Below, one piece after another: positions 15,079-23,204 of a stretch of DNA of 64,000 bases. The notes under the pieces were generated by a model. The model saw nothing but the letters and a program-made list of their open reading frames with translations. It ran no database searches and was not told the origin of the DNA. The translations under genes and the position numbers were made by a program. Numbering within the stretch: the first letter of the stretch is position 1; each line of letters begins with the position of its first letter. The stretch lies in assembly GCF_042651565.1 (NCBI RefSeq), contig NZ_JBHSDF010000003.1. One strand, given 5' to 3'. The stretch comes from Salinispirillum marinum (GTDB taxonomy: Bacteria > Pseudomonadota > Gammaproteobacteria > Pseudomonadales > Natronospirillaceae).

Positions 15079-17949
15079 TCACCGGTACTCGTCAATGCTC
15101 GGGCAACTGCACACAAAGTTGCGGTCACCGAACACGTTATCGACGCGGCTTACTGCAGGCCAGAACTTGGCGGCGCGCGTAGCACTTGATGGGAAAACAG
15201 CTGTTTCGCGGTCGTAGGGATAGTTCCATTCCTTCACTAAATCAAACTGCGTGTGTGGTGCGTTGACCAGCGGGTTGTTGTCCGCCGGCCATTCACCGCT
15301 CTGCACGCGGGCGATCTCTTGGCGAATGCCTTTCATGGCTTCGATGAAACGGTCCAGCTCTTCTTGTGATTCGGACTCGGTCGGCTCCACCATCAAGGTA
15401 CCCGGTACCGGGAATGACATCGTAGGCGCATGGAAACCGTAGTCCATCAAGCGCTTGGCAATATCTTCTTCCGAAATACCGCTGGCCGCTTTTAGGGGGC
15501 GAATATCGAGAATGCATTCGTGCGCCACCCGGCCTTTGGTGCCGCGATACAAAATCTCGTAATCGTCGGCCAAGGCATCCGCAATGTAGTTGGCGTTCAG
15601 AATCGCCACTTCGGTGGAATGCTTTAAGCCATCTTTGCCCAACATGCGGTTGTACATCCACGTAATGGGCAAAATGCTGGCTGAACCAAAAGGTGCCGCA
15701 GATACAGCGCCTGCGCCATTGCCCTTTTCGCTATGGCCGGGTAAATAGGGCGCGAGGTGCGAACGCACGCCAATGGGGCCCATGCCGGGGCCACCGCCGC
15801 CATGTGGAATGGCGAAGGTTTTGTGCAGGTTCAGGTGCGACACGTCCGAGCCGATCAGACCAGGGTGGGTTAAGCCGACCTGGGCGTTCATGTTGGCGCC
15901 ATCCAGGTAAACCTGACCGCCGTGTTCATGAATAATCTTGCACAGCTCGGACACGCCTTCCTCAAACACGCCGTGCGTGGATGGATAGGTGATCATGCAG
16001 GTAGAGAGCTTATCGCCCGCAGCGGCGGCTTTTGCGCGCAGGTCATCGAGGTCTACGTTACCGTTGTCATCGCATTCAACGATGACCACTTTCAAGCCCA
16101 TCATGGCGGCGGTCGCTGGATTAGTACCGTGTGCCGATGCAGGAATTAAGCAGATGTCGCGGTGCGCTTCGCCTTTGGCGGCCTGATAACGACGGATTGC
16201 TAACAAACCGGCGTATTCACCTTGGGCGCCGGAATTGGGCTGCAAGGAAAACGCGTCGTAGCCAGTGACGGCAATCAATTGCTCTTCCAATTGTTGCAGC
16301 ATGATCTGGTAGCCTTTGGCCTGCTCAACCGGCACAAAGGGGTGCATGTTGGCGAATTCCGGCCAGCTCACCGGAATCATCTCGGCAGTGGCGTTCAGTT
16401 TCATGGTGCACGAGCCCAGCGGAATCATGCCATGCACTAACGAGTAGTCGCGGTTTTCCAGACGGCGAATATAGCGCAGCATGTCGGTTTCGCTGTGGTA
16501 GCTGTTGAACACGGGGTGTGTGAGCACGGCATCAGTCCGGCGCAGTGCGCTTGGTATGCCGCTGTCGCTGTTCGCCATGACTTCGTTGTCGAGCGTGTTG
16601 ACACTCAAGCCGTGGCCTTCGCCCAGAATCAGGTCCAGCAACTGCATGACATCATCTTTCGTGGTCGTTTCATCGAAACTGACACCGGCACGGCCATCGG
16701 GGTAGCGGCGCAGGTTGCAACCGGCACGCTCGGCGCGCTCGTGTAAGGTCGCGTCGGCGGTGAAGGTGAGGGTGTCGAAGAAGGTAGCATTGGTGGTCAC
16801 GCCGCCCAATTTTAAGCCGCGCGCCAGAATGCTGGTTAAACGATGCACACGCTCGGCCATGGTACGCAGGCCTTGCGGGCCATGATATACAGCATAAAAA
16901 GCAGCCAAGTTCGCTAGTAGCGCTTGGGCAGTACAGATGTTCGAGGTCGCTTTTTCACGACGAATATGTTGTTCGCGGGTTTGCATCGCCATGCGCAGCG
17001 CGGTATCGCCATGGCGGTCTTTCGATACGCCAATGATGCGACCGGGTACTTGTCGTTTCAGGTCGTCTTTCGCGGCAAAAAACGCCGCGTGCGGACCGCC
17101 GTAGCCCATGGGTACACCAAAGCGCTGGGAAGAACCGAATACAATATCCGCACCCATGCTACCGGGCGAACGCAATAACAGCAGGGCCAGCAAATCAGTA
17201 GCTACGGCAACAGTAGCCCCTTGGGCTTTTGCCGTATTGATGAGGCTTTCTAAGTCGGTAACGTTGCCTTCGGTATCGGGGTATTGGAACAGCGCGCCAA
17301 ACGGCTGGTAATGGCTGATTTTCTCGGCCGGAGCGACCACCAGTTCCCAACCAAAATAGTGCGCCCGTGTACGTAATACGTCTAAGGTTTGCGGGTGAAC
17401 GGTGTCCGCGACAAAAAAGATTTCGCTTTTATTGCGTGCATTGCCGCGCTTACATAAGGCCATGGCTTCCGCAGCGGCGGTAGCTTCGTCCAGCAACGAT
17501 GCATTCGCCAGCGGCATGCCGGTGAGGTCCATGACCATTTGCTGGAAGTTCAGCAGCGACTCCAAGCGGCCTTGGGAAATTTCGGGCTGATACGGGGTAT
17601 AGGCGGTATACCACGCCGGGTTTTCCAGCACATTGCGCTGGATGACACCGGGCATACGCGTGGGGTAATAGCCTTGGCCGATGTAGCATTTCAATACTTG
17701 GTTTTGCTGCGCGATGGCTTTTAATTCGGCCAGTGCATCGGCTTCCGATAAGCCAACAGGCAAGGGCAAGTCTTCCTTCAAACGGATTGACGCGGGCACC
17801 ACCTGCATCATCAAACCATCCAGTGATTCGGCCTTGAGATCTTTTAACATAGCCTGCTGTTCATCGGCCGATGGACCAACATGGCGCTCGGTAAAGCTAT
17901 GACTGACCAGGTCAGCCAAAGGCGTGCGGGAAGTGTCCTGAATGCTCAT
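15079..17949 (-). CDS. gcvP: Glycine dehydrogenase (decarboxylating), P-protein
   Basis: A 956-residue single-chain P-protein, the normal length for proteobacteria (E. coli 957). It decarboxylates glycine with PLP and passes the aminomethyl group to lipoyl-GcvH in the cytoplasm. Seen: N-terminal half beginning RHVGPSADEQQAML, the glycine-rich strip GSSQRFGVPMGYGGPHAAFF, LGSCTMKLNATAEM opening the catalytic half, and the PLP-lysine segment NLHKTFAIPHGGGGPGMGPI at around residue 700. All expected blocks are present with no frameshift. It lies 22 bases downstream of gcvH in one operon, while gcvT is on the opposite strand 1.8 kb away. Confidence 0.97.
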   Translation of the reverse strand: MSIQDTSRTPLADLVSHSFTERHVGPSADEQQAMLKDLKAESLDGLMMQVVPASIRLKEDLPLPVGLSEADALAELKAIAQQNQVLKCYIGQGYYPTRMPGVIQRNVLENPAWYTAYTPYQPEISQGRLESLLNFQQMVMDLTGMPLANASLLDEATAAAEAMALCKRGNARNKSEIFFVADTVHPQTLDVLRTRAHYFGWELVVAPAEKISHYQPFGALFQYPDTEGNVTDLESLINTAKAQGATVAVATDLLALLLLRSPGSMGADIVFGSSQRFGVPMGYGGPHAAFFAAKDDLKRQVPGRIIGVSKDRHGDTALRMAMQTREQHIRREKATSNICTAQALLANLAAFYAVYHGPQGLRTMAERVHRLTSILARGLKLGGVTTNATFFDTLTFTADATLHERAERAGCNLRRYPDGRAGVSFDETTTKDDVMQLLDLILGEGHGLSVNTLDNEVMANSDSGIPSALRRTDAVLTHPVFNSYHSETDMLRYIRRLENRDYSLVHGMIPLGSCTMKLNATAEMIPVSWPEFANMHPFVPVEQAKGYQIMLQQLEEQLIAVTGYDAFSLQPNSGAQGEYAGLLAIRRYQAAKGEAHRDICLIPASAHGTNPATAAMMGLKVVIVECDDNGNVDLDDLRAKAAAAGDKLSTCMITYPSTHGVFEEGVSELCKIIHEHGGQVYLDGANMNAQVGLTHPGLIGSDVSHLNLHKTFAIPHGGGGPGMGPIGVRSHLAPYLPGHSEKGNGAGAVSAAPFGSASILPITWMYNRMLGKDGLKHSTEVAILNANYIADALADDYEILYRGTKGRVAHECILDIRPLKAASGISEEDIAKRLMDYGFHAPTMSFPVPGTLMVEPTESESQEELDRFIEAMKGIRQEIARVQSGEWPADNNPLVNAPHTQFDLVKEWNYPYDRETAVFPSSATRAAKFWPAVSRVDNVFGDRNFVCSCPSIDEYR

Positions 17950-17971
17950 AAAGCAGTCTCCGAATTGGGTA

Positions 17972-18358
17972 TCAGTCGGCCAAAGATTGCATGTAGTCGT
18001 CGGCGCTCATCAAAGCATCGACATCCGCAGCATTGCTGGGTTGCAGGCGTAAAATCCAGCCAGCGGAAAAGGCATCATCATTAATGGTGTCTGGGCTGTC
18101 GGTTAGGGTCTCGTTAACAGCAACAATGGTGCCTGCGACCGGGGCATAGATGTCAGAAGCGGCTTTTACCGATTCAATAACAGCAATTTCTTCGCCCGCA
18201 GCGACTTCACGGCCCTCTTCGGGTAATTCAACGAATACAATGTCACCCAACAGTTCTTGCGCATGATCCGTGATACCCATGAGGTAGGTGCCGTCGGTGT
18301 CGGCTTTCAGCCATTCGTGGGTGGCGGTGTATTTCAAGTCGGCCGGTGCGTTAGACAT
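17972..18358 (-). CDS. gcvH: Glycine cleavage system H protein
   Basis: A 128-residue lipoyl carrier that shuttles the aminomethyl group between P-, T- and L-proteins. Seen: HEWLKADTDGTYLMGITDHAQ-type start, VFVELPEEGREV, and the lipoylation site VIESVKAASDIYAPVAG with the lysine in SVKAAS. ATG at 18358 is chosen over an in-frame start 27 codons further upstream, because AGGAC precedes it and the H-protein fold begins here. First gene of the gcvH-gcvP operon. A TTTC-TTATC-GGAAA-type dyad 85 bases upstream recurs in front of gcvT. Confidence 0.95.
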   Translation of the reverse strand: MSNAPADLKYTATHEWLKADTDGTYLMGITDHAQELLGDIVFVELPEEGREVAAGEEIAVIESVKAASDIYAPVAGTIVAVNETLTDSPDTINDDAFSAGWILRLQPSNAADVDALMSADDYMQSLAD

Positions 18359-18442
18359 AAGAGTGTCCTGTAATTGTTGTGAAGAGGGGCAGGTTAGTGA
18401 TGTGGCGAGCCTAGCAATCCATACTCTATCGAGCAACAAAAA

Positions 18443-18458
18443 TTTCTTATCGGAAACA
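18443..18458. promoter_or_regulatory. gcv operator candidate, gcvH side
   Basis: TTTCTTATCGGAAACA matches 14 of 16 bases with TTTCCTATTGGAAACA in front of gcvT (19640-19655). The gcvT copy is a perfect TTTCC-TATT-GGAAA dyad and this one has two changes. Occurrence in front of both gcv units, with a helix-turn-helix regulator gene between them, suggests it is that regulator's binding site. Confidence 0.55.
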
Positions 18459-18545
18459 TAAACTAAATTTGTGTCATATAGCGTATGATATTTCCGCTGT
18501 GTCGAACAGGATAGCTGACATTACAATCCCGTTTATCACGGTGCC

Positions 18546-18646
18546 GAGAGTGGGCAGGGTTTTTTGGGGACGCCGTAAATCCTTCCCTGGAGGCTCATTG
18601 CCGCCATCCATGGCGGCACATGCCCCACAAAACCCTACCCTCTCTC
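18546..18646. repeat. REP-like nested palindrome
   Basis: Outer arms of 24 bases (18546-18569 and 18623-18646) pair with about four mismatches or wobbles; inside lie CCTTCCCTGGAGG and a perfect TGCCGCCAT-CC-ATGGCGGCA hairpin at 18599-18618. The core with ACGCCGTAAAT and GGCTCATTGCCGCC resembles interspersed palindromic elements I know from marine gammaproteobacteria such as Marinobacter relatives. It sits between gcvH and the divergent regulator gene. Only one copy is in this window. Confidence 0.7.
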
Positions 18647-18728
18647 TGCACCTAGCCCTAGGCGAAACACGGTAAATATTTTCACCATTCCGGTGAGAAA
18701 AAGCGGTCAATGTTCAAAGAGAAGAATG

Positions 18729-19367
18729 ATGCCGGAAGAACCACAGTTTTTGCGTGACCAGCGCAAAGAGCCACTAACGGTTGAACGCCAAGGTGGCGTC
18801 GAAGCCACAGTAGAGCCGTTGAAGCTCGGCGAGCGCGTGCGTGCTATTCGGCTGAGTCAGCAACTCACCTTAGAGGAAGCCGCGAAGCTCACGGGCTTGG
18901 CGCGGTCTACCTTGTCAAAAATCGAAAATGAGTTGATTTCTCCCACATTCAGTGTGGTCACCAAATTAGTGCGCGGCCTTAATATAGATGTGCCGCAATT
19001 GTTCAGCCAACCCAGTAACGGCCCCAGCGCCGGAGGGCGGCGAGACATTACGCGCAGCGGTGAAGGCAAGCCGCATCCTACGCCGACTTACGAACATGAA
19101 TTGCTCGCCACCCAGCTCACGCACAAGAAAATGATTCCGTTCCGAACGCGCGTACACGCTCGTGATTTCAGCAGCTTCGGCGGCTGGGTCAGGCACGATG
19201 GGGAAGAATTTTTGTACGTGCTGAGCGGAACGATCTTGTTATACACCGAATTCTATGAGCCGATTGAGCTTAGTGAGGGAGATTCGGCGTATTACGATTG
19301 CAGCATGGGGCATGCGTTAATATCGACGAGCGAACAAGATGCCTTCGTGCTCTGGGTCACTGCTTAA
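18729..19367 (+). CDS. XRE family regulator with C-terminal cupin domain
   Basis: About 212 residues. The Cro/CI-type helix-turn-helix covers roughly residues 35-95 (LGERVRAIRLSQQLTLEEAA, LARSTLSKIENELISPTF), and a single cupin barrel follows (about 130-212: FGGWVRHDGEEFLYVLSGTI, ELSEGDSAYYDCSMGHAL). Such proteins sense small metabolites with the cupin. It lies between the gcvHP operon and gcvT, facing gcvT, and matching dyads precede both transcription units, so it is probably the glycine-cleavage regulator. The start is uncertain: ATG 18729, ATG 18726 and GTG 18693 are all in frame; 18729 has the best spacing from AAAGAG. Confidence 0.85.
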   Translation: MPEEPQFLRDQRKEPLTVERQGGVEATVEPLKLGERVRAIRLSQQLTLEEAAKLTGLARSTLSKIENELISPTFSVVTKLVRGLNIDVPQLFSQPSNGPSAGGRRDITRSGEGKPHPTPTYEHELLATQLTHKKMIPFRTRVHARDFSSFGGWVRHDGEEFLYVLSGTILLYTEFYEPIELSEGDSAYYDCSMGHALISTSEQDAFVLWVTA

Positions 19368-19396
19368 AACCCGCTTTTTCTCAATCTGGCGTTGTT

Positions 19397-19456
19397 AAAA
19401 ATCCCCTTAATTCGCTCGTTTACTCGATGTAAACGTCGCTCATTGCGGGGATTTTT
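19397..19456. repeat. Nested palindromic element
   Basis: Outer arms AAAAATCCCC (19397-19406) and GGGGATTTTT (19447-19456) enclose a second inverted repeat CGTTTAC-TCGAT-GTAAACG (19417-19435). The right arm ends in a T-run, so it could terminate the regulator transcript. The layout GCTC-palindrome-GTCGC is shared with the element at 23205-23289, suggesting one family of mobile or selfish intergenic repeats. Confidence 0.65.
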
Positions 19457-19639
19457 GCCTAGCCATATTTTCGTCTCTTCGGGTTTTCCTCGTCATTAGT
19501 TTGCTGGTTTTGCAATCTTTTGCCTTGTCTTTGCTTCGCTCGAAGTGCTTTTAGAGCTTCCCTTGCGCGCAGCAACGTCTCACCACTTCGGGTTTTATCG
19601 GCTACATCAAATCATCGTGAGTATGATTTCCGCGCAAAG
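19457..19639. other. Intergenic stretch upstream of gcvT
   Basis: Pyrimidine-rich non-coding sequence between the nested palindrome and the gcvT-side operator. I looked here for the glycine riboswitch that often precedes gcv genes and did not find its conserved core. No supported ORF is seen. Confidence 0.4.
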
Positions 19640-19655
19640 TTTCCTATTGGAAACA
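19640..19655. promoter_or_regulatory. gcv operator candidate, gcvT side
   Basis: TTTCC-TATT-GGAAA is a perfect dyad, followed by CA as in the gcvH-side copy at 18443-18458. It lies 57 bases before the gcvT start codon, a normal place for a regulator acting on a sigma-70 promoter. Confidence 0.55.
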
Positions 19656-19712
19656 CGATGAACTTGGTGCATCATGGGCAAAAATTAATCACGCACTGCC
19701 AAGGTGAATGCC

Positions 19713-20840
19713 ATGACCGAACAGACTGCCCTCTTAACCACGCCTTTGAACGATCTTCATATTGAACTCGGTGCCCGTATGGTGCCTTTTGCGGGCTATT
19801 CCATGCCGGTGCAATACCCACTTGGGGTAAAACAAGAGCACTTGCATACCCGCACCGCTGCAGGCTTGTTTGATGTGTCGCACATGGGTCAGTTGTGGTT
19901 GAAGGGCGACAATGTCGCGGCCGAGCTGGAAAAGCTGCTGCCGATTGATGTGATTGATCTGCCGGTGGGCAAGCAACGTTATGCTTTGCTGACCAGCCCG
20001 GAAGGCGGAATTTTGGATGACTTGATGGTCACCAATTATGGTGATGCAGGTTATTACATGGTGGTCAATGCGGCCTGCAAAACACAGGACATTGCGCATT
20101 TGCGCGCGCATTTGCCGAGCAGCATCCAGTTGGAGGTGCTGGACGACCACGCCTTGGTTGCCCTGCAAGGCCCCAAAGCTGCGGATGTATTGAGCCGTCT
20201 TAGTCCTGATGTGGCGACTATGGTGTTCATGGACAACCAAAAAGTAAAACTCGATGGCGTTGATTGCTACGTGTCCCGCAGCGGCTATACCGGTGAAGAT
20301 GGTTACGAAATCTCTATCCCGAACAGCGATGCCGTGCGTCTGTGCCGCCTATTGTTGAATGAAAGCGAGGTGGAATTCATTGGCTTGGGTGCGCGGGATT
20401 CATTGCGCCTTGAAGCCGGTTTGTGCCTGTACGGCCACGATATGGACACCACCACTACGCCACTTGAAGCCAGCCTTATTTGGGCCATTTCTAAAGCGCG
20501 CCGTGCGGATGGCGAACGCCCCGGCGGTTTCTTGGGCAGCGCCGTGATTCTCGACCAAATTGTCAACAAGAACTGGACACGCAAGCGCGTGGGCTTGAAA
20601 GGCCAAGGCCGTGCACCGGTTCGTGAAGGTGCTGAATTGTTCAATGCGGAAGGGCAGTCCATCGGCGTGGTTACCAGTGGCACCTTTGGCCCCAGCGCCG
20701 AAGCCGCCGTTGCCATGGGTTATGTGCTGACGCCTTACAGCGCCTTGGAAACTGAAGTCTTCGCTGATGTGCGTGGGAAAAAATTGCCGATGACGGTTAG
20801 CGCTATGCCGTTTGTGCCACAGCGTTATTACAGAGGCTAA
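19713..20840 (+). CDS. gcvT: Glycine cleavage system aminomethyltransferase, T-protein
   Basis: A 375-residue T-protein that transfers the methylene group from aminomethyl-GcvH to tetrahydrofolate, releasing ammonia. Seen: LFDVSHMGQL near residue 50, ILDDLMVTNYGD, VALQGPKAADVL, SRSGYTGEDGYEI, the folate-site LGARDSLRLEAGLCLYGHDM and C-terminal VGLKGQGRAPVREG / VTSGTFGPS. ATG 19713 is preferred to an in-frame GTG at 19704, with AAGG eight bases upstream. It stands apart from gcvHP and on the other strand. The lpd-type L-protein gene is not in the window and is normally encoded with other dehydrogenases. Confidence 0.95.
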   Translation: MTEQTALLTTPLNDLHIELGARMVPFAGYSMPVQYPLGVKQEHLHTRTAAGLFDVSHMGQLWLKGDNVAAELEKLLPIDVIDLPVGKQRYALLTSPEGGILDDLMVTNYGDAGYYMVVNAACKTQDIAHLRAHLPSSIQLEVLDDHALVALQGPKAADVLSRLSPDVATMVFMDNQKVKLDGVDCYVSRSGYTGEDGYEISIPNSDAVRLCRLLLNESEVEFIGLGARDSLRLEAGLCLYGHDMDTTTTPLEASLIWAISKARRADGERPGGFLGSAVILDQIVNKNWTRKRVGLKGQGRAPVREGAELFNAEGQSIGVVTSGTFGPSAEAAVAMGYVLTPYSALETEVFADVRGKKLPMTVSAMPFVPQRYYRG

Positions 20841-20913
20841 ATGTACGTCAGGCTTATTTAATATGTCCGATACTGTCCTATTCTTAGCCGGATATGGCCT
20901 TCTTAACGATTAG

Positions 20914-20975
20914 CTTCCCCCTTATTCTGGATACTCAATAGGTAATCCAGCCTGAGTTCATAGAGTAAGGGGAAG
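20914..20975 (+). promoter_or_regulatory. Hairpin covering the isochorismatase ribosome-binding site
   Basis: CTTCCCCCTTATTCT at 20914-20928 can pair with AGAGTAAGGGGAAG at 20962-20975 (one bulge, one G-U), with CTGGAT/ATCCAG (20927-20932 and 20945-20950) as an inner stem. The right arm contains the AAGGGGA ribosome-binding site of the next gene, four bases before its ATG. Base pairing would hide the site. It may control translation or merely end gcvT transcription; there is no T-run. Confidence 0.45.
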
Positions 20976-20978
20976 TTT

Positions 20979-21527
20979 ATGAGTAAGACAGCATTGTTGG
21001 TGATTGATGTTCAAGAGTCCTTCAAGCAAAGACCCTACTGGGATGAGGCCGCGTTTGTCGGTTTTGCCAAGCGCCAAAATCAGCTAATCGCTGCGGCTCG
21101 TCGGCAAAATTGGCCAGTGGTTTTCATTCTGCATAATGAAGAAGAGGGTGTGTTCTCTCCCGCGTCCGGATATGTCCGTTTGATGGACTTTCTGGACAAA
21201 AAAGCCGAAGATCCGGTGTTCAATAAGACCGTTCATAATGCACTCACTGAGAGCGGATTGCAGGAATGGCTGAGCGAGCAGGGCATCACCCAGTTGGTGG
21301 TTAGTGGTATTCGTACCGAACAATGCTGTGAAACCACGACGCGCGTTGCATCAGACTTGGGTTATAAGGTTGATTTCGTATTGGACGCAACATTAACGTT
21401 CCCTATGCAGCATCCCTTAACCGGCGAAACAGTTTCTACTGCGGCGATTTATGCGCATACCGCGTTGGTACTGGCAGACCGCTTTGCCACCATACGTTTC
21501 GTGGAGGATTATGACCCAGCCGCATGA
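20979..21527 (+). CDS. Isochorismatase-family cysteine hydrolase
   Basis: A 182-residue hydrolase with the isochorismatase fold. Catalytic triad pieces are visible: Asp in LLVIDVQESF, Lys in EDPVFNKTVHNAL and the nucleophile Cys in SGIRTEQCCETTTRVASDLG. Members hydrolyse nicotinamide, ureas, isochorismate or similar small molecules; the substrate is not evident. It overlaps the following GlxA-type regulator gene by 17 bases, so the regulator probably controls this enzyme or shares its signal. A strong but possibly hidden ribosome-binding site precedes it. Confidence 0.85.
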   Translation: MSKTALLVIDVQESFKQRPYWDEAAFVGFAKRQNQLIAAARRQNWPVVFILHNEEEGVFSPASGYVRLMDFLDKKAEDPVFNKTVHNALTESGLQEWLSEQGITQLVVSGIRTEQCCETTTRVASDLGYKVDFVLDATLTFPMQHPLTGETVSTAAIYAHTALVLADRFATIRFVEDYDPAA

Positions 21528-22476
21528 CCTCTATTTGCTGGTGCTTCCTGAGGTCCATTTGTTGGATCTCGCGGCGCCAGCGCAAATCTTCGTTCATCCT
21601 GCACTCGCAGACCATGTGCGGGTGCGTTACATCTCACCAGTGCCAGAATTGCGCGCACATCAGGCACTCTCGATCAGCGGACTAGAACCTCTGCCAGATA
21701 AGGTGTCGCCGGACGCATGGTTGATGCTGATCGGCAGCAATAGCCAAACAACGGACCCCTGTACGCAAAGCTACCGTGCAACTCAGCAGTGGTTGCGTGA
21801 GCATAGCAACGACTTTGCATTGGTGGCGGGTATTTGTTCCGGCACCTTATTGGCAGCGCGTGCCGGTTTGCTGGATGGGCGTCGGTGCACTACACACCAC
21901 GACTTAACGGATACCCTTCGCGCCCTAGCGCCTAAAGCCCTGGTACAGGTAGATTGTATCTTCGTTGAAGATGGACCGTTTTGGACCAGCGCCGGAATTA
22001 CCACTGGATTGGATATGTGTCTGCATTTGGTGGCTCGGCACTGGGGGCAAGCTGTGGCGTTGGACATTATGCGAGAACTGGTCATGTATCAGCGCCGCTC
22101 TGGTCACGAAGCACAACTCAGTTTTTGGCTGGATCATCGCAACCATATGCAAAGCCGCGTGCACCACATACAAGATTTGATCATGGCAGCGCCAGGCCAA
22201 GGCTGGAGCCTGAAAACCTTGGCTGAGCAGGTTCACCTAAGTGAGCGGCATTTGCGCCGAATCTTTCAACAAGCGACGGGCGTAACGCTTCAAGACTACG
22301 TGCAACAGGCACGGCTGGAACTTGCTCGACAATTACTGGAGCAAACCCGGCTCGGCATGGACGATATAGCCGAGCGGTGTGGCTTTCAAGCCGAGCGCAG
22401 CCTACGGCGGACATGGGCGCGTTGGTACTCTGGCACGCCGAGTCAGTTTCGACGGCTAAGCGCTGCAAAGACTTAA
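21511..22476 (+). CDS. GlxA-type AraC regulator with DJ-1/PfpI domain
   Basis: A 321-residue regulator. Residues 1-190 form a DJ-1/PfpI-like domain, with LLVLPEVHLLDLAAPAQIF at the start and the nucleophile-elbow region VAGICSGTLLAARAGLLDGR; residues 220-315 form the AraC DNA-binding domain (LAEQVHLSERHLRRIFQQAT, DDIAERCGFQAERSLRRTW). The frame is open 20 codons upstream, but ATG 21511 is chosen because GGAGG lies four bases before it and the domain starts there. It starts inside the isochorismatase gene, so both are on one transcript. The ligand is unknown. Confidence 0.88.
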   Translation: MTQPHDLYLLVLPEVHLLDLAAPAQIFVHPALADHVRVRYISPVPELRAHQALSISGLEPLPDKVSPDAWLMLIGSNSQTTDPCTQSYRATQQWLREHSNDFALVAGICSGTLLAARAGLLDGRRCTTHHDLTDTLRALAPKALVQVDCIFVEDGPFWTSAGITTGLDMCLHLVARHWGQAVALDIMRELVMYQRRSGHEAQLSFWLDHRNHMQSRVHHIQDLIMAAPGQGWSLKTLAEQVHLSERHLRRIFQQATGVTLQDYVQQARLELARQLLEQTRLGMDDIAERCGFQAERSLRRTWARWYSGTPSQFRRLSAAKT

Positions 22477-22488
22477 AAAAGCTTATAT

Positions 22489-22524
22489 CTATGATTGCTA
22501 AAAACAATCATAGCTATTGGCTAT
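22489..22524. promoter_or_regulatory. Candidate OxyR-type operator upstream of ahpC
   Basis: A perfect inverted repeat CTATGATTG-N7-CAATCATAG spans 22489-22513, and ATAG-N7-CTAT (22510-22524) continues from its right arm. OxyR sites are built from ATAG-N7-CTAT units, and ahpC is a classic OxyR target, but the four-unit consensus is not fully met. The start codon is 103 bases downstream. Confidence 0.45.
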
Positions 22525-22626
22525 TGTATGCTTAAAGAAGATCAATTTTTAAATGCCATACAAACCTCGTACTATGACCATGTTTTCAAACATCACTGTT
22601 CAACCTAAACCTCAAGGAGCAACTAA

Positions 22627-23184
22627 ATGATCAACACTGAGATCAAGCCATTCACCGCAACAGCGTTCAAAAGCGGCGAATTCGTTCAAGTTACCGAAGC
22701 TGACGTAAAAGGTAAGTGGGCAGTATTTTTCTTCTACCCAGCCGACTTCACCTTTGTATGCCCCACCGAACTGGGCGACTTGGCAGATCACTACGAAGAG
22801 CTGCAAAAGCGTGGTGTAGAAGTGTTCTCTGTGTCTACTGACACGCACTTCACACACAAGGCTTGGCACGACAGCTCTGAAACCATTGGTAAGATCAACT
22901 ACTACATGCTGGGCGACCAGACTGGCACCATCACCAACAACTTTGGTGTAATGCGTCCAGGTCAAGGCTTGGCAGACCGCGCTACGTTCCTGGTTGATCC
23001 AGACGGCATCATCCAAGCAATGGAAATCACTGCGGAAGGTATTGGCCGTGACGCTGAAGACCTGATGCGCAAAGTGAAAGCAGCACAATACGTAGCGGCT
23101 CACCCAGGTGAAGTTTGCCCTGCGAAGTGGAAAGAAGGCGAAGCGACGTTGGCTCCTTCACTCGACCTGGTTGGCAAAATCTAA
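22627..23184 (+). CDS. ahpC: Alkyl hydroperoxide reductase subunit C (peroxiredoxin)
   Basis: A 185-residue typical 2-Cys peroxiredoxin that reduces hydrogen peroxide and organic hydroperoxides in the cytoplasm. Seen: peroxidatic Cys45 in FYPADFTFVCPTE and resolving Cys164 in HPGEVCPAKW; Arg in GLADRATFLVDP completes the site. Length and motifs match E. coli AhpC (187). AAGGAGC precedes the ATG. Codon usage is strongly biased to highly expressed codons compared with neighbours. The ahpF reductase gene follows after about 300 bases containing a palindromic repeat, so the two genes probably have separate promoters or a processed transcript. Confidence 0.97.
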   Translation: MINTEIKPFTATAFKSGEFVQVTEADVKGKWAVFFFYPADFTFVCPTELGDLADHYEELQKRGVEVFSVSTDTHFTHKAWHDSSETIGKINYYMLGDQTGTITNNFGVMRPGQGLADRATFLVDPDGIIQAMEITAEGIGRDAEDLMRKVKAAQYVAAHPGEVCPAKWKEGEATLAPSLDLVGKI

Positions 23185-23204
23185 ATGCAAAGCTAGCTGC
23201 GTTG

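Noticed and set aside
18359..18728. Possible glycine riboswitch ahead of gcvH
   Set aside because: I looked for the conserved tandem aptamer core on the minus strand here and on the plus strand ahead of gcvT and did not see it; a paired protein-type dyad is a better explanation.
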